A stretch of DNA of 64,000 nt from Rhododendron vialii (Eukaryota; Streptophyta; Magnoliopsida; Ericales; Ericaceae), in contig NC_080563.1 of NCBI RefSeq assembly GCF_030253575.1, forward strand, positions 31,233,001 to 31,297,000, read 5' to 3'. The position numbers were made by a program, and so were the translations under genes. Below, in pieces: positions 61,878 to 64,000 of the stretch. Below the pieces are notes generated by a model that made no database searches, had not been told where the DNA came from, and was given only the letters and a program-made list of their open reading frames with translations. Each line of letters starts with the position of its first letter. Within the stretch, counting starts at the first letter, position 1.

Positions 61878-62189
61878 AGGGGGAGTGTTGTGAAACTGAT
61901 GTATGACAAAAGGTTCACAATGATTGAAGCCATTAATTCTTCAGCGAATTAAGTTTATGAATAAGAAACGCAGTTGTAACAATAGCGTATTAATTATACG
62001 TTTGATATTTCATCCCTATAAAGACTGAAGGGAAATTGCAATGAAAGGTAAGAATCAGAAGTATCTGATTGATCCTGCTGATCAATTGTGTTTCTGATAG
62101 TTCCAGAAGAACTATATTTAACATATGTAGTGCTATTATTGTCCTTATTTTATGTTCTGTTCTTTTGATGTTATCTTAGTTTTATATCA
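61878..62189 (+). repeat. Copia polypurine tract and 3' LTR
   Basis: AAGGGGGAG (61878-61886) immediately precedes the 303-bp LTR (61887-62189), which is followed by the target duplication GGAAA. A similar GAGGGGGAG lies at 61754. Confidence 0.93.
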
Positions 62190-62289
62190 GGAAAGTGTTA
62201 AAAATCTTTTTTCTAAATTTCGCATCTTTGTGCGTGTGTGTGTGTATATATATATCGGGGCGGTTCCAGAAACATTTATATAAAAATCT

Positions 62290-62775
62290 AAAAAAATATT
62301 TCATAGTTCTCAATTAAATTTTAATGATTCGAGCCACTCAATGTGATCAGAACATGATTTTAAGGGTATCCGCGAGAAATCAGCAAAAACATAACTGGAA
62401 AGGGCTTGAAATCGACAAAAAATAAATACGGTCTATTTCAAATGAGGTGGTCCTCATTTCAGTTAAAATGCAGACCCCTCCTTTCCTGATCAAATTTCGA
62501 TGATGCGAGCCGTTCAATGTGTTTAGAATGTGATTTTAAGGATACTTGCGAGAAATCGGCAAAAAAAATGACCGGGAAGGGCTTCATTTGAACAGTTTCG
62601 AATAATTTTTTATTGAACGGTTTAAATAAAAATTGCTCAAATCAAGTCTTTCCCGGTCATTTTGTCCCCATTTCTCACGGATATCTTTAAAATCACATTC
62701 TGATCACATTGAGCGGCTCAGATCATTGAAATTCGATGGGAAAATGGGAGAAATGAGGATCCCCTCATATGAAAT
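62290..62775. mobile_element. Fold-back element with a duplicated left arm
   Basis: GAGCCGTTCAATGTGTTTAG and following (62497-62590) pairs with the reversed 62637-62770 (AATGTGATCAGAATGTGATTTTAA, GAGAAAT, ATGACCGGGAA). A third, direct copy of the arm is at 62330-62410. No coding capacity; termini not defined. Confidence 0.7.
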
Positions 62776-63407
62776 GGACTGTATATATATATTTTAAATT
62801 TATTACATTTGATTGTGGCAGATTCAGTTATTAAGTGTATCATAACTTGTGTATTTTTGCGACTTGTGTATTTTGTGTTTTATGGTAAATTTAGTGTGAG
62901 GGACATTTGTTTGCTTATATAATAAATTTGATATTTTTTTTGTACGTTTATCGTAAATTTATTATATACGATAAATTCAACATAAATGCAAAGGAAAAAT
63001 ATAACAATATTTATCATACCAGCTAACAAATGTTCCTTAGTTAAATTTATCATGTTTGAAAATTGGTAGGTAAGATAATAAATGAGGAGTAATAAATGAA
63101 AGGTAATAAATAGGAGGTTAGTTTGAAGATTATTTGAAAATGAGGATGAAAACTTAATGATTTAAACCATCTAGGAGTAGGACTTAATTAAGTCCATGGT
63201 TCATGACCTATATTTAGTTGCCTTTATCTTTTACACAATTGATGGTAAAATAGCCATTTGAACAATAAATGCTTTGGATCATAAAGATAAATATCTCAAT
63301 GACTTTCATTAAAATCCACAAGATAGTTGAACCAGGCCTATATATTCTTTTTTAACAAAAAAAAAAAGCGCAAGATGTAGTTGTCGGATTTTACTTCTAA
63401 TCTTTCT
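62776..63407. other. AT-rich intergenic DNA, nothing recognised
   Basis: Contains repeated ATAAATGAGGAG / TAATAAATGAAAGG phrases near 63070-63115 that may be MITE debris. No ORF with known motifs. Confidence 0.3.
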
Positions 63408-64000
63408 TTCTTTTTCTTTTTTTTTTGATAGGCAACAAAGTTTTACTATTAAGAGAACTTGACAAATACAAATGGTACATCAAGTTTGGGGGAGAGGAGA
63501 GGGGAATCCAACCAAGAGTTGGATAAAATAAAACACCTATTGGTCCAAGGCCCGAACACCTATGGGGCGATGCCTAAAACCGGGACAAGCCCCAACCCCT
63601 ATGGGCCTAAAATGCCCAGATTAAAAACAATAAGCTCAAATCAGCCCAAATCAGCAAGCCCACATAGGAGCAAGCCCAACCAAAGTACCCAAACCCTAAC
63701 CCAAATCAGCCAAAAACAGAAAATGCTCACAGCAACACAAGTCGCCATCCAGCTTCTCCGGCGCCACAGAACCCCACCAAAAACCCACCCCATATCGACC
63801 CAACCACCATAGTGCCAACAAGCAACCTCATCGGCAAGTGCCCCCGTGTGTAGCCGAAATCCCATCAATGGCCGCTAAGACACCGTCAATTCGACTCCCA
63901 CAAACGACCTAAGAAACCAACCACGATTGTACCAATCGCCGCCAACCATCACCACCCTCGAACGCCCAAGCATCAAGCCTCGATCTAAATCCATGCACTA
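63408..64000 (-). mobile_element. Possible non-LTR retrotransposon 3' region (runs off the window)
   Basis: On the minus strand this ends with a GTAAAACTTTGTTGCC..TATCAAAAAAAA-like tail, a common 3' end of plant LINE-like repeats. Upstream is C-rich text giving Gly/Trp-rich minus-strand frames like those at 14626-14820. No reverse transcriptase motif lies within the window. Confidence 0.35.

Larger units (their letters stand above)
48125..62189 (+). mobile_element. Ty1/Copia retrotransposon with both LTRs, TSD GGAAA, carrying nested insertions
   Basis: The 5' LTR is 48125-48427 and the 3' LTR 61887-62189, both starting TGTTGTGAAAC and ending TTTATATCA. By eye they differ at about 19 positions (roughly 94% identical). 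The target duplication GGAAA is at 48120-48124 and 62190-62194. A tRNA-Met-type site ATTATCAGCACGAG follows the first LTR, and the polypurine tract AAGGGGGAG (61878-61886) precedes the second. Gag, protease, integrase, reverse transcriptase and RNase H are in Copia order. Insertions at 48883-49623, 51082-51350, 53274-58183 and 58370-60324 account for about 7.9 kb, leaving about 6.2 kb of original element. Confidence 0.95.

Overview
This is a stretch of nuclear DNA from a flowering plant, probably a eudicot. It is AT-rich, its genes have introns, it has long CT/GA and AT microsatellites, and plant transposable elements fill most of it. I see no prokaryotic, organellar or viral gene set, and I cannot name the species.

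Two host genes are recognisable. At the left edge, on the minus strand, are the first two coding exons of an NDR/tricorner-type AGC protein kinase (370-4296); the rest lies beyond base 1. In the middle, on the plus strand, is a complete 19-exon gene for an M1-family zinc metallopeptidase, aminopeptidase M1/puromycin-sensitive aminopeptidase type (32283-47252; 2,631 nt of CDS, 876 aa). All its exon phases join cleanly. One intron appears to use a GC donor.

Everything else with recognisable structure is transposon-derived. 1-4300: the kinase intron holds a decayed LINE, a solo LTR of a miniature (TRIM) element and a hAT MITE. 5000-12500: MITEs, a 114-bp CT tract, a 0.77-kb hAT element, a fold-back element and a ~205-bp tandem array. 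12500-16000: a 1.86-kb solo LTR and LTR remnants. 17200-18750: Helitron remnants. 19960-28316: a decayed minus-strand Ty1/Copia element whose 5' LTR was split by a 4.0-kb PIF/Harbinger transposon; that transposon keeps an intact Myb-like gene and a broken nuclease. 29460-32220: tandem ~0.8-kb repeats ending at the aminopeptidase promoter, one carrying a MULE-type MITE. Aminopeptidase introns: a complete 337-bp TRIM, a fold-back MITE, a PIF-like MITE, a Helitron end and a hAT transposase fossil. 48125-62189: a plus-strand Copia element with both LTRs and a target duplication, inflated from about 6.2 kb to 14.1 kb by four nested insertions, two of them solo LTRs (4.9 and 2.0 kb) whose removal restores the host element's reading frame.

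I did not find a convincing new gene system. The most unusual signals are the minisatellite and hairpin arrays inside the solo LTRs, the amplified promoter-proximal repeat in front of the aminopeptidase gene, and the precisely datable nesting order. Coordinates of repeats with target-site duplications were read directly and are exact or nearly so. Boundaries of decayed elements are approximate.
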